From positions 32,902,230 to 32,966,229 of the forward strand of contig CM032121.1 of assembly GCA_018894105.1 (NCBI GenBank): a DNA stretch of 64,000 bases. Direction: 5' to 3'. Shown one piece after another: positions 34,662-47,315 of the stretch (positions within the stretch are counted from its first letter, which is position 1; every line of letters starts with the position of its first letter). The notes beneath the pieces are model-generated. The model had not been told where the DNA came from, did no database searches, and saw only the letters and a program-made list of their open reading frames with translations. This DNA comes from Jacaranda mimosifolia. Its lineage: Eukaryota > Streptophyta > Magnoliopsida > Lamiales > Bignoniaceae. The translations under genes were made by a program, and so were the position numbers.

Positions 34662-36779
34662 TTCTGTCTGTGTGTAGGATTGTTGTGTCTGAGTTCTGAG
34701 AATGGTGAACAGCTTTTTCAGAGGTATTTGTTAAGAGGAATGCATGTGTTCAGTCGGCTCGAAACAGGCTTTGTTTGGGTCGGCTCCTAAATGGGGCTCT
34801 TTTAGACACTCATATATATGCATGGACATCCACACCTTATAGCCACTAACTGGCCATCTAATTGATTTGTTTTTTAACTTTTCACGATAGATTGTGGATT
34901 TGAATTTATTTGCCTAAGTAATTTTTAAATTGATCGCTTTTAGGATGGAAGAGGTTCTTTGAATTAGTATTTTTAAGGGTTTTTAATATTGAGTCATGAG
35001 TCTTTAAAAAAATTATTGATTTAAATTAAATATTCTTCATAAGTATTTTTTTTAATTGGTTATTCATTTTTTTCATTTTATCATGTTGGACAACTTAAAG
35101 TAGGCTCTTTTTTTAGACAAATCTTCAATTTTTATCAAATAAGTCAATAATGCATCAAAAAAGTAAGTAATTGTTTAGTCTCATCTGACTTAAATAAAAC
35201 TTTTCTTATACTACATTCATTTTTTCATTGAAAAAAGAAAAAAAGAGAAGTCAATCAACCATTAAGGTCTCCATGATCACAATAAGAGAATTGTTACGTT
35301 GATTGTTCCTCTTCAATCTTCGTATTTATAAAAAAAAAATATTAACTTCAGCTTTTATAGTGCTCTCTGCTAACTGCTATTATTGTTTATCCATTTCATT
35401 CCCCTCTCTATGGATAATGTTCTGATTTCAAGTAGTTTTTCCTTTGGTGGGTGCATTATCATTACAGCCTTGAGAAATTATTAGGTTGTTTTCATGTAGT
35501 AAGCAATAGGACATCATTTATGAACGTGCTGTTGGTGGGCTGGTGAGGGATCAATCTTGAGTGGTAATTATTGTTGTAAGAAGCATGTACATGTTACATG
35601 TGCGGTAATGACAGAGGTCATCATATATAGTAGATGGACTGAGTCTTGATACTCTAAGTGCAACAGCCAACAGGTATTGCACACCTTGATCAGTGAAGTG
35701 AAATTGTGAATCCACCTCTCTTTGGGATTTTGATACTATACATATAATATAGTCTCTGTCAACATTTAATAATTAATCTTAAACTTTCTTGGCCATATTC
35801 ATCTAGACATAGTTGGATTTGGTTTGGACTTTTTGTCATTTTTGTCCCTTGGGATTAGGTCCACTATTTTAGTAATTCTATAAATCAAATGGGAATTTTA
35901 TAGTGTGAAAGAGTGTTGATCATAGAGGAATTTATTGTAACATTTGAAACTTAAAAACTATGTGCGCAGTTTAACTTGGTTTGAATTTGGGAAATTTTTT
36001 TCTTCTAATTTTATGGTTAAGTTGATAAAGTTTGAATTAAATAGTAAAATTTAAAATCAATTGCAGATAGAATTGTATTGAGTTGAGTCGACTTGAATAA
36101 TTTAAAAAATTCAAACTAGAGCCATAAAAGTGTTTGATTATTTTATTAAGTAATGACTATATGAGCACATATAACCATTTAGTAGGTTATACCTATATAA
36201 ATGATATTTCTGATGAGTTAGAGGAATAATTGTACTTGTTTGAGCGGTTAAAGGAAGAAAAAATAATGTCTAACAAGAATTGCAGGATTAACTATAAATA
36301 GTTTTCTTCAATGTTTCTTCTCTATAAATAGCAAATTAACTATATTAAACAAAAATCAAATCCAAGATGGTGGTCTCTATTAAGGGATCTTACGGCTTAA
36401 CAGAGCTGAGACTATCCTGTTGTTTCCAGGATTTATGCCAACATGCAGTAATTCAAAGCAATAAACAAATATTGCAAGTCAGATTATCATGAATGGATCA
36501 AATAATCACAGGTATGGCAATACGTGCGTTTGATCAATATGAAATTCAAATAAAGCATGCGATATTAGAATTTAAACACACAACATGCGTTATCAGAATT
36601 AAACATACAACATGCATTATCAAAATATACGTCAAATTCAAGGCAAATCAGAATTTCATGTAATTAACCAGATACGAATCCAGGAAAAGTCAAAATTCAT
36701 ATATCAACCGAGGTAGTAAAACAATAAAAACATGCTGTCAGATTTATCTAATAAATATTGAGTTTTAAAGTAAACTTAT
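34662..36779. other. Intergenic, Dof upstream region
   Basis: AT-rich DNA. The proximal few hundred bases should contain the Dof promoter. No gene, TIR pair or LTR is recognised. Confidence 0.4.
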
Positions 36780-37749
36780 CTCAAGGATTTTGTATTGTAA
36801 CAGAATCAATAGGACAACCAAATTACAGAGAAATTCTGTTTGCCTTGAAGAAATGAGCTTCCCGACTCACCAGTGCAACGGGTACAGCGCAGCTCCTCCC
36901 AGGATGAGATGGTCCAGAACGATCAGGTGCACTCCGTCTCGTTCACCTCGAACAGTACTCAGTTGCCCGGATCAGAATGAGACAACTGTATATCAAGATT
37001 CGGGAAAGGGAATGTTTGTGGGGGAGAATATCAGAATATGAGAAGGGAAGGAAGGAATTTATGAGAGCGGGATCAAGAAAGGCGACAGTGTGCGTAAACG
37101 TGAACAGTGTAGAACCAGGAGAACGATAGCGAATGTTGCGTTTTTTGAAGACTACCAGAGGCACTCTATTTAGGGTTAGAGTCTGCCAGTTAATGGCCTT
37201 TAACGCGTCACCCCAGCGAATGGCATTCCGCCACGTCAACTACACACGTCACACGTCCACCAATAGCCAATGGCGTTCTGCCACTTGGCCCTCACACGTC
37301 ACACACGTTTACAGCATCACGCCACGTGTCCCACGTCTCCACTAGCATCATCCCATGATCTTGGTCAAATCCCACATATCAGGGCAATCTCCAACGGGTC
37401 TTGACCAAGTTAGCCCTTATCCGATTATCCCTACCCGATTAAGTATTTTAAATTTCAAAATTCAAAATTCAAAATTTTTAATTGAATTTCGTCCAAAAAG
37501 ATAAGACTGAGACATTCGCCCTAACGCCTGCGCCTCGGATCCGGAGCCGAGCCCAGCGGCGGCGGCGCATGTGTGGTCCACTCATATGAACCCCCTAAAG
37601 AACACTTTATCAAGCATTCTTACTAGAGTTCAATATAAATTAGTCCACACTGGTTTATAAAACCAATGTGGGACAAGTGAAGGGCTTGGTTTTATAATTC
37701 ACAAGCAATTCTTCTCTTTCCCAATTTATCAATGTGGGACAATCCAACA
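36780..37749. mobile_element. Candidate LTR-retrotransposon remnant
   Basis: A GC-richer island in AT-rich DNA. Its right end reads CAATGTGGGACAATCCAACA (ending 37749), which on the minus strand starts TGTTGGATTGTCCCACATTG, a common plant LTR start. A second CCAATGTGGGAC lies at about 37660. A GCGGCGGCGGCGCA block precedes it at about 37555-37569. Left of this are (TTCAAAA)n motifs and ACACGTCACACGTCC-rich text. No open frame remains. Borders and class are uncertain. Confidence 0.35.
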
Positions 37750-38556
37750 CTTAACTATTTGCACATCCTCCATTTTACCCTTTAATTATCTTTGGGTTCC
37801 AACAAAAATTGGCATCCATCCAAATAATTAAACTTCGTAATTATTGCCAATTACAACACATCCGAATTCCCAAATAATCTTTATTTTTTCCCCGTCTCTA
37901 AAGCATGTAAACATTGAAGAAAACTCCAATAAATGGGGACAAACGGGCAAGACGAAAATGAACAGAAGAGAGACGGGAAGGGGGAAGAAGAAACAGAAGA
38001 CACGCCCTACACTGTGAGCGTGTAAGAACAGGAAAAAGATTGACTGATGGGTAGGTGATTGAATTAGGACAGACAATATCATGATTGTTGGAATAGCGTG
38101 GGCGAGCAATTATTGGATTGCTTCCCCCTCCTCCCCGGGACCCGTCGTTTTCTTTCCATCCCCACCCCTGCCCCCCCCCCACCCCCACCCGACTTGATCG
38201 AGATTCCCCCCACTCCCTCTCATGCCTCCGTACTCTCATTACTTGCCGCATTTCTCGTTCCTATGTTCCCACCTTCTCTCTAGTGTTCTCTTCCTCGTTC
38301 TAAATTCCCATATTCCCCAACTTCACGCCCATCCATACGTACAGAATTATGTCCCAGGACTCATTCTCACTATGAGGTCAGGTGATCAAAACTCATCGTG
38401 ATACTGATGTTAGTTTGTGAATCAATTACGACGGGATGTCGTACTAGATATGCTTCCACGAAATATAATATTTTTTTAAATATTGTTTGGACTCATATTA
38501 TTAGAAGGACTCATAGAAAATCGGCTCGAATTGTTTCATACATTAAACTAACAACC
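37750..38556. other. Intergenic, includes a C-rich tract
   Basis: No gene is recognised. A pyrimidine/C-rich tract with CCCC runs spans about 38120-38215. Short frames here are low-complexity and not supported. Confidence 0.45.
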
Positions 38557-38925
38557 AGTTTGGTTGTGTTTTCATTTTAAATTTTTATTTTTAATATTTT
38601 TAAAATTTGAAAAGTTAATTAAAGTAAATGAATTGAAAATAAATTTGTATTTGGATAGTATGTTGAAAAAGTAATAATTATATATGATTTAGTAGTTGTA
38701 GTTGGAGAAAGATAGTAATAATGAAAAAGACAAAGAAGATATATTATAATTAAAAAAGAAAGAAAGAAGATATACATGTTATTTGGAAAAGATATGTAGG
38801 TTATTGTAAAATGTGTTTTGAGATAAAAATGAGTTAAAATATTGATAAAAATAATGATAAGTTGTTGATAATTTATTTTCAAATAGTGAAAATGGGTGAA
38901 AATAAATATAAAAACACAACAAACT
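38557..38925. mobile_element. MITE-like TIR element, AGTTTGGTTGTG ends
   Basis: About 369 bp with imperfect ends AGTTTGGTTGTGTTTTCAT ... ATAAAAACACAACAAACT and the TTTTTATTTT/AAAATGAAAA interior shared with the GTTTGG-ended elements at 8887, 9584, 21106 and 55199. The target duplication is unclear. Confidence 0.6.
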
Positions 38926-39333
38926 AACTATAAGTTTATACGACACATATATGGCCATGTTAATTAGAAAAAAATTGACAACAACTTATAAAATAGTTAT
39001 ATTATCACACATTTATATATATATATATATACGCAATTTTATATACTTATAAATTTTTATTAGATTATTCTCTCCAGCATTTTTACTTCCTTAAATTTTG
39101 TCACACTTTTCCTCGTTTCGGGCACTAATTTATCACTAAACGATTTCTGTTTCTTATCTATATCGGCTATTCCTCCACTAACAGTTTTTTTATTAAAAAA
39201 TTCTATTTATTCTGGTATGAATGATAATATATCTATATTTCTTGATTTTAATAGAACTTTTATTTCTATTTACTAATATTTAAAATATAACTGACAAAAT
39301 GTAATTCAAAAATATCAATGCACCTGATCATTA

Positions 39334-39735
39334 GACGCTACAAAAAATGTTATATTAGTAATAATATAATCAATATAAAAGTTATCAATAATGATATGTA
39401 TTAAGTGACAATAACTTTTATTTTGTTATTAGTAATACTTTTTGTGTAACAATAATATTTTTTTTTTGTCACAATATAACTCATTAGTGATAAAAATAAA
39501 TATTTTAATTACCATTAATAATTAGTGATACCCATATATTGACAACTTAGTAACAATTAATGTTGCCTCTATAATTTGTGACAATAAAAAATTATCATTA
39601 AATTGTCACCATAAGGATGCCATTAATTGTCAATTATGACACTTAAACACCATTATTGTCGCTATTTAGTTTGTAAAAATTATTAACGTGGCAAAATATA
39701 ATTTTTTGTCACTTAATATATATAATTTGTAGTAA
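39334..39735. mobile_element. Possible degenerate CACTA-like non-autonomous element
   Basis: The left side reads GCTACAAAAAATGTTA and the right side ATTTGTAGTAAC. The interior alternates TTGTCAC, GTGACA and AACAAT motifs, a pattern seen in plant elements with CACTACAA ends. The ends are too decayed to be sure. Confidence 0.3.
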
Positions 39736-41215
39736 CTTTTGTATTATGACTTATTTATTTTGTGTCTAACTTTTTTTTTTTTAAATATAGTGAAAATTAC
39801 TTAGAATATTATCTTTTAACTTTTTGGATCAATATCTTAATTTGAGTTACGGCAATTTTTACTTTAGTTTGATTTCTGGATGTTGAACCGAATAAATTTA
39901 AACCTAAAAGTGGACAAATTAATTAAAAGAATCTCTTCCATGAACTCATATTAAATTATCACACTTATATGTTATCTAACATGATAATAATTAGTTGTTT
40001 ACTTATCTAACATTCTACAACAACATATATAAAGAGTAACATGGTAACGTCCAAGGGACTTGCTAAAATTGTCATCCCTTCCTTACATTGTTCCAATGAG
40101 AACAAACATTTGGTCGGGGAATAGTGTGGCTTATGAGTAGCACGCCCGAAGGACCGACTGGAGTCGGTGGCTCTGCATAAATGTACTATGTGGCAGATGG
40201 TCAAGCTCAGGCCCTCCCTGCTGGCCCGCCCCTGTTGATTAATTTGACGAGTGACTGCGCGCACTCCTTGTATCAAGTCCTTTTCAGTTTTCACACACTA
40301 ATTGCGGTGTTCTGTGTGTTTTGTTGAATTCTGCTCATTGGTTGCTGAGAAAAACATGCCAGTCGTTGGGCCCACTGCCTGTTCTTCCGCGGTTGCCTAT
40401 CTTTTTGTCTTCTTGTTCTAGGAGAATATAATCCCCTTTGTCCAGAAAACTATAGAACAATGGTTATACATCCATTTTCTTATTTATCGCAACACTTATA
40501 ATCAGTAAAATGAACTTCCCTTCGTACTGAGAACGAATTCTGAAATTTTATTTTGGATGTTTCAGAAAAATTATTGTGGAATAATGTATTCTGGGTGGTT
40601 GCGTTGGGAATTAGAAATAAGTTTTTAATTTTATTTTGGGTTGTTAGAGAGAAAAAAAAAAAAAGGATGTGATTGGTTCTATTTTTGGATTATATATTTT
40701 TTACTGTAAGAATCAAATTTTTACCATTTTTGTTTGATTAATAGAGTAAAAAAGTAATTTTTTATTATTATCTTTTGTATATGTATACTTATAATGTGAG
40801 AAGATGTGTGTAAATGTATAAATATAATGATTATGTTTATATTGAGAAAAAATTAAGGAGAAAAAAAATGCATTTTGAGATATTATATGAGTGTTTTTGA
40901 TATTGTCTTCAGAGAAAAGAGGTGTTTATTTTCATTTCAGAGTTGAAAATCAAATTATAAAGCCCTAATATTCTAACACGAATTATTTTTCAAATCCATT
41001 AGCAACTAATCAAAGAAATAGTCAAGCACTTTTGCAAATGAATTTCATATTTAGATAGATTGCCGTTTGCCAAGCACGCTCTAAATTTAGAGAACTCAGG
41101 CGAACGCATATTTTTGTATTTTTTGTTCTTTTTGATTTTTTGATTAGCACAATACAAACAAGCCAAATAAGGTTCAAAAGCCAAGAGCAGATTATATTCA
41201 AGGAGATTGGGCAAA
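39736..41215. other. Intergenic, 3' flank of the GDSL gene
   Basis: No gene is recognised. 40050-40430 is locally GC-richer, with CCCTCCCTGCTGGCCCG, and may be a TE-derived segment; I could not assign it. The rest is AT-rich. Confidence 0.4.
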
Positions 41216-42964
41216 TCAAAGATCCCGAAGTTGTCTGAGATTCACGGGAGATGTGTATTTGGTGTCACCATCCACCAATTGCCTGGCAATTATAAGGTTA
41301 GCAGCCTCGCTGGGGTGGTAAGGATCCCAGAAAACTTGCTTGTCACGGTCGGAACACATGCTAGAGGTTGGCCCGCACGGAATTATACCAGCAAACTGGC
41401 CACCGTTCCCACAGCAAGCTCTACTTGAACTTGTAAATCCTGCAAAATTTATTCAAGTAATGCTTATATATATGTAGCCCTGGACATAATTTCCTTTGAA
41501 TAAGAAAATAAAATTTCCATAAATCCTCTACCATATTTGGCATAATTCGTGATGAGTTCCATCACAAGACTGTAGACGTCGGCATGGACAAAAGTGGCTC
41601 CTTTAAGGTTTTGGTTTAGTTCCTGCATCAGATCCTTCAATCTGGCATTGTACTGAAGTGCAAGCTTATTTGGCAATGAAACACATTCATCTTCACTTAG
41701 TTGATTGATAGTTTTCTGGTAGGGAATGCACCCAATTGGGCCTACATTTCCCACTACAAACTTTCTTGCGTCCAGCTGATAAAGCCTCTGCAAATATTAC
41801 AGCATATATAGATGTAAAAGATTTACATATCTTAGCTAGGTAAGAGGTCTTGAATGATGTATTTTGTGTCAGAAAAATTTTGATGTTTACGCACGGTAAG
41901 CTGTCCTCTTAGATGATTAATCAGATCATTGACAAAGGCATCTGGGTTTTGTGTTATTCTTGCACCCATCGAGATTACAGGCAGGAGATAATTATTCAGG
42001 AAATCATTGGACCCTATTGTGATGGAGAAGATGGATCTCTTGGTGATATGCTCTCTTGCCTTCGATGGGCCCAACAATTTATCAATTTGTTTTCTGGTGA
42101 TGTTGAAGTAATCAACCTGAATGCCCATTGAAAGCCTGTTTACCTGTGAATTAGGCATATATTGCTCTTCAGATCTTTGATCACAAAATGAACACATTGC
42201 CGATGTTTGTGGAGAAATATAGTGCATTTTACTGTGTGCAAGAGATAAGAAACAATAATTTTGATATATATCGAACATAAATATATGTATCAGAAACATT
42301 AATACATTTTACACAATATTTTAATATGCAAAAACAGATCGTTTTGCTGAAGACTTATAATCACTAATATTGTAGTACTCTTGCGTACTTACAAATATTC
42401 TTCCAGTGGCATTCATGATCCCCCCACCTCCTGATGCATAATTAACACCATACAAGATGGCTCTTCCTGTAGTATTGGGGGCAAGAAATGGTAAGGCATA
42501 GTGTGGCTGCCCTAATTCCTCCCCTGTTATACCAAACATATAGGAAAGGAAAGTGACATACTTACGTTATAAAAAGTGAATGTGACACAAGTGAAAACTA
42601 AATAGATTCAATCTTTTGTCACCATAATTCATTAAGAAAAAAAAAAAAAAAAGGACATAAAAATAATGACACTCGAGAAAGTAATAATCTTACCAATGAT
42701 GTCTCCTATGGTCCTTCCATTTGTGTATCGACCAGTTGGCGTCCCTCCAGAAGCTTTAAAATCAATGCCATTGGGGGAAATATTAGCCCTAGACAACGTG
42801 GGCAGATAGTTATTGTTGCCGGCATCTACTAAGGAATCCCCGAAGATAAATGAAGCTCCCTTTTTCAAATCTTCATCATTTTGGGAAATTCCAAAAGAGC
42901 TCAAGCTTATAATCATGGACACCACGGCCACAATGTGATGAAAGCTGAAGGCCATGGTTGCCAT
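41216..42964 (-). CDS. GDSL esterase/lipase
   Basis: Five exons: 42694-42964, 42393-42523, 41895-42143, 41532-41787 and 41216-41439. Total 1131 bp, 376 residues, with consistent phases. The N-terminus (residues about 1-27) is hydrophobic and looks like a secretory signal. Block I FIFGDSLVDAGNNNYL carries the nucleophile Ser; block II is the VNYASGGGG Gly; block III is the IGSNDFLNNYL Asn; block V DPYHPSEAAN has the catalytic Asp and His, so all SGNH residues are present. ACCGNGGQFAG and CGPTSSMC are standard late motifs. Likely an extracellular lipase/esterase acting on lipid or cell-wall esters; the substrate is unknown. A TATA-like box lies 32-42 bp upstream of the start. The first of two N-terminal ATGs (42962-42964) is used. 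Confidence 0.93.
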
Positions 42965-42995
42965 TGATCACAGCCAAGAAAAAGTCCAGCGGCGC

Positions 42996-43006
42996 ATTTA
43001 TATACT
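42996..43006 (-). promoter_or_regulatory. TATA-like box of the GDSL gene
   Basis: On the minus strand AGTATATAAAT lies 32-42 bp upstream of the ATG. If it is used at the normal distance, the leader would be very short. Confidence 0.5.
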
Positions 43007-44344
43007 GTATGTAAGAGACTCCAAGTTGATGCCATTAATTAATTGTTGGGAAACTTGTAAGATCTTAACAAGTGGCAGTGGAGTTGTATTTTGGTATGAC
43101 CCTTAATATTTGCTAGGAAATCAAGGATTTTCAGGGGTTAGGTCATCAATAATCAGCCTGGCTTGTCATACTGGGCATCGACAAAGAGCAATTTCTTTTG
43201 GTATAAGCAAATCAACCAAAGCAGAGTCCTTTTTCTTTTTTAACAATTGGAAAACAAAGTGAAAGTGACTTTTATAGTTAATATATATGCATATGTGTGG
43301 TATCTGTCAACTTCCTCAATAGTAGTTAATTTTTTCTTCTTTCTTTCTTCTTCTTATTCAAACACGCAGACGTATTTGAAGTCATTAATCTTACTCATAT
43401 AAATATAAAGATGGTACAATTCAATTATTTAACCAATGCCTCTATAATAATTGATTGTTCATAATTGATAATTATTGCGTACTTTAAAATTTTCCTTTTC
43501 CTATACTGTAAAATCCTCTCTATTCCCTTTATCTGTAGCACCAGCACCAAAATATGTTAGGGTAAGCATTGGATTTAACCCATGGTACACTCTATGCTTA
43601 AGTTAGATTAATTGAAGAATTTATGCTATCAATAAAATACCTACCCCAATTTTGGTATGTTTTCGTGTGATATACTTAAAATGTCCCTACTTCTATTCTT
43701 TAATCATCATAACTACAATTTATATAGTGACTACCATTTACACTACACATTCTATACTCATATAATTATCATTTTATCATAAGTTTTGTGTCATTATACT
43801 TAAAAATCAAATATAAATCAGATGCTACTTAAAAAACTAATGTTATATTAAAAATGAATATTTATTTTATTTATTATATGCTATAAAAGTTTTAGCACAT
43901 GTATCAAATGTGCCAAAATTACTATTATATATAAAAGAGAAAATGATGTGTGTGTAATTACAGGAGCAATGCTTGAAAAAGGATGTTCAAGAATTGTACG
44001 CCCGTTTAGTATTATTTTCATTCTCATTTTTTATTTTTATTTTTTTCAAAATTTGAAAAGATAAGTCGCTGAAAATGAGTTTGTATGAATAAATTGTTGG
44101 CAAAATAGTGATTATATAAAGTTTAGTATATTGTAGGTGTAGAGAGAGAAGATATATATTATTGGTTAATGTGTTTTGAGAATAAAAATGAATATTTTTC
44201 TTTAGAGTACAAACTTCCCCCCCCCCCTCCATTTTCTTATTCAAATTCTCTCCAAACATCAAATTCCAAACCCAAATTCAAGAACTAATCTTCAAGATAA
44301 TTGAAGATGTGTGTATCGCGACTTTGTTCCCTATTGCAATATTA
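43007..44344. other. Intergenic, GDSL upstream region
   Basis: AT-rich. A half-element starting CGCCCGTTTAG at 43999, with the TTTTCATTCTCATTTTT interior of the GTTTGG MITE family, runs to about 44210 and has no matching right end. A C-run of about 10 bases follows near 44218-44227. Confidence 0.45.
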
Positions 44345-44676
44345 GTCTTAATTTATGTTTTGAAAGTTTTATGTTATTTGAATTGATATTTGTTGTTTTT
44401 GTAAGTTGTAATAGATTCAAAAAGGATATTTTCTGGCAAAACTTACCTCATGATTTGACATTTTAAATTGATGTATTGATATTATTGTGGAGTAGAGTTT
44501 GGAGAAAATTTAATAAATACTAAGAAATTTTTATTTTTTTGATATTTTTTTATATATTTATGTAATATAAAATATAATTATAACATCACACCAATTGAAT
44601 TAGTAGTTAAATCGATTGAATCGATCAAATTGATAAGGTCACTAGTTTGATTAACGGTCTGATTTCTCAAATATTG
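44345..44676. mobile_element. Truncated relative of the 7531 hAT MITE
   Basis: In reverse orientation to 7531-8082 it shares, in order, TTTGAATTG(A/G)T-like, GTAAGTTGTAATAGATTC, TAAATTGATGTATTGATATT, GTGGAGTAGAG, TCGATTGAATCGATC-like and the terminus GATTTCTCAAATATTG (ending 44676). The other terminus is missing. Confidence 0.7.
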
Positions 44677-45250
44677 ATTACAACTAAACAAGATATCAAA
44701 AATGAGTCACGTCATTCCTGCTTGAATATGATGTTAGGTCAACTTAGCTATCATGAATCGCTGTTGAGATCAAGACATTAGAGGACAGGTCTATCTGACG
44801 TTTAGTTGGGCTTAGACCTGGCAAATGGGCACTCATGGGAAATTCAATAGTGGGTAATGACGGATTGGGAAATTTTATCCATGGGTAAAATTATCCTTTT
44901 TTATTGAGTATGAGATAGTGGACCCATGGATAACCCACAAGTACCTATAATAAATTTTAATTTTTTAATATTTAAAAGTAAATTAATATGTGTTTTTCAA
45001 TTTGCATAATATTATTCAAATATTATATAAATAAAACTAATAAAAAAGGCTACAAGTTTCAAATATTATATTGAACTAGTGCGTAAAGCATGTGAATGAT
45101 TTAATTTGAAGGCTACGACTTAAATGTTTAAAAATCTATTAGATTTAATTATATTACATTTCAAAGTTCAAATTTAAACCCTTTTATATGTCAAAAAAAT
45201 TTTAAACTAAAAGTTTAAGTACCATTGTAGACATATAAAATTTTGACCAA

Positions 45251-46062
45251 TTGAGAAGTGACATAGTAAAATAATATATTAAATATTAATTTAAAATTTT
45301 CTATTTAAATTTTTGGATATATTAAATTTAATTTCAAAAGATAAATATTTTATTTTAATTAATGATTTAGTATTTATTTTATACTCAAATCAAACATTAA
45401 CAAGTGTCAAAGATGGAGTATTTGTATCAATGGACCAATCAAATCAAAGATATTTGATATTGATTTTATCTTTTGATGATTGATATTATCTTATCAAAGA
45501 GATAACCGTTGAAGAAATTCAAGTCAATCTAGAAGTCTCCCATCAAGCACCTATATATAGGGGTGATCCTAACTCATTTAAGACACAACACAAATTTCAG
45601 CAAGTGAGAGAAACTTTGAAGGAGTTCAGCAATTCTCTAAATCAAATTTAAGGATATTCACGGCGTTCTTCGCGGAGCTCATTATATTTTGGCATTTGAT
45701 TCGGGATTAAGGTGCGGAGCCCTCGAATTGATGTTATTTAATTCAAATCAAATTTAAGGAGATCCACAACGTTCAAAACGTTCTTCGCAGAGCTCATTAT
45801 ATTTTGGCGTTTGATTCGGGATTAAGGTGCTGAGCCCTCGAATTGGCGTTAGTTTATTTAAATTAAATTCAAGGAGAACCATGACGTTTAAGGCATTCTT
45901 TATGGATCTTATTAAATTCAAGATCATATTTGAAAGGGGAGAATCAGATGATTACATTAAAGATTGAATCCACAATTGATGAGTTTATATTGCATTTTAT
46001 TTGTATAGATTTTTTTTGTCCAGTCATTTTATTTATTGCAGACAAAGAAATTTGCACTTACA
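45251..46062 (+). repeat. 5' LTR of the gag-only element
   Basis: Aligns with 48342-49089 almost throughout and ends GCACTTACA. It carries about 110 bp near its 3' end (45945-46045) that the other LTR lacks. A TATATATAGGGG motif at about 45551 is the probable TATA box. Internally, units starting near 45645, 45751 and 45866 repeat the GGAGATCCAC ... TTCGCGGAGCTCAT ... GATTCGGGATTAAGG ... GAGCCCTCGAATT series. Confidence 0.75.
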
Positions 46063-46131
46063 AATTTTGGCACGCACAGTGGGACAATCTCTACATCTCA
46101 TTTCTCTCCTTCATCAAGATTGAAGTATCAA

Positions 46132-47300
46132 ATGGCTGCCAACAAGACTGCTACATTGAAAATTATTGTCTCAAATTTCTCAAGTGCTGGAGCAAAAAGT
46201 GTTAGCGTTATCACAAGAATTATGTCCAAGAAGCTGCAATCATTTTTGGAGGTGACTCATTCGCTTGCTATGGAAAAGGTGTTGTTACATTTTATTGACA
46301 TGAATGAAGATGGTGGAGGCTCGAAGGAAGAGTCTACATTATCCGTTCTCCACTAAACATCAAATTCCTTGAGCATGATGTGATGGTGATAAGTGCTACA
46401 ACCTTGGAGGAACAAATTTCAAATTTGACTAAGGCCATTGAAGAACTCATGAAGCATGTCCAAGAGCAAGACTTCCAAATTTCCAAATTGATGAGCAAAG
46501 TGGACAATCTTGATGCTAGCTGCATGATAAGGAAACAAATTGAGGCTCAGGACGAAGGCAAAATATCCACAAAGAAATAGCCAGCTAAAAATGAAAAGAC
46601 TGCAACAAAAGAACTAGAAGTTTCCATTGGATTAATTCCTAGCAACCAATTGAAGGAGTTTATCAATGAGACTATCAAAGACAAGCTTAATGGAAGTTCT
46701 AAGTTGTCTATGATTTACTCAAAGCCATATACTCAAAGGATTGATAATTTGAAGATGTCGATCAGTTACCAACCCCCAAAGTTTCAGCAATTTGATGGCA
46801 AAAGCAACCTAAAGCAGCACGTGGCTCATTTCATTGAGACTTTTAATAATGCTGGAACATATGGAGATCATTTGGTCAAGCAATTTGTTCGATCATTGAA
46901 GGGCAATGCTTTTGATTAGTATGTTGACTTGGAGGCAAGCTCTATTGATAATTAGGGGCAACTGGAACAAGAGTTCCTTAATCGTTTCTACAGCACTCGA
47001 AGGACAGTCAGCATGATTGAACTTACCAACTCTCGCCAGTGGAAAGAAGAGCTAGTCACTGAATACATCAATCACTAGAGAAATTTGAGTCTTAACTGAA
47101 AAGATCAATTGTCGGAGGCTTCAACAAATGAGATGTGTATCCAAGGAATGCATTGGAGTCTTTACTACATACATTAAGGAATCAAACAAAAAACCTTCGA
47201 AGATTTGGCAACTCGTGCACATAATATTGAAATGAGCATGAATTTTGATGAACAAGAAGACTCAAGTGATGTTGATGATGAAAATATTGGAGGCAATTAA
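46132..47300 (+). pseudogene. gypsy-type gag, broken
   Basis: Starts MAANKTATLK; a coiled-coil-like stretch (LEEQISNLTKAIEELMK) follows, then the Retrotrans_gag core with YSKPYTQRIDNL, YQPPKFQQFDGKSN, LKQHVAHFIET, FVRSLKGNAFD and EFLNRFYSTRRTVSM. There is one frameshift between 46357 and 46380 and stops at 46578, 46917, 46953, 47076, 47097 and 47175; otherwise the frame continues to a natural-looking TAA at 47298-47300. Three of the TAGs fall where plant homologues have Trp. Confidence 0.85.
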
Positions 47301-47315
47301 TTTTCATCTTCAAAT

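Noticed and set aside
37898..38303. Overlapping frames on both strands with Pro/Gly/Arg-rich products
   Set aside because: They come from a C-rich tract; low-complexity and without homology.
40007..40294. 95-codon minus-strand frame
   Set aside because: No recognised family; flanks suggest repetitive DNA.
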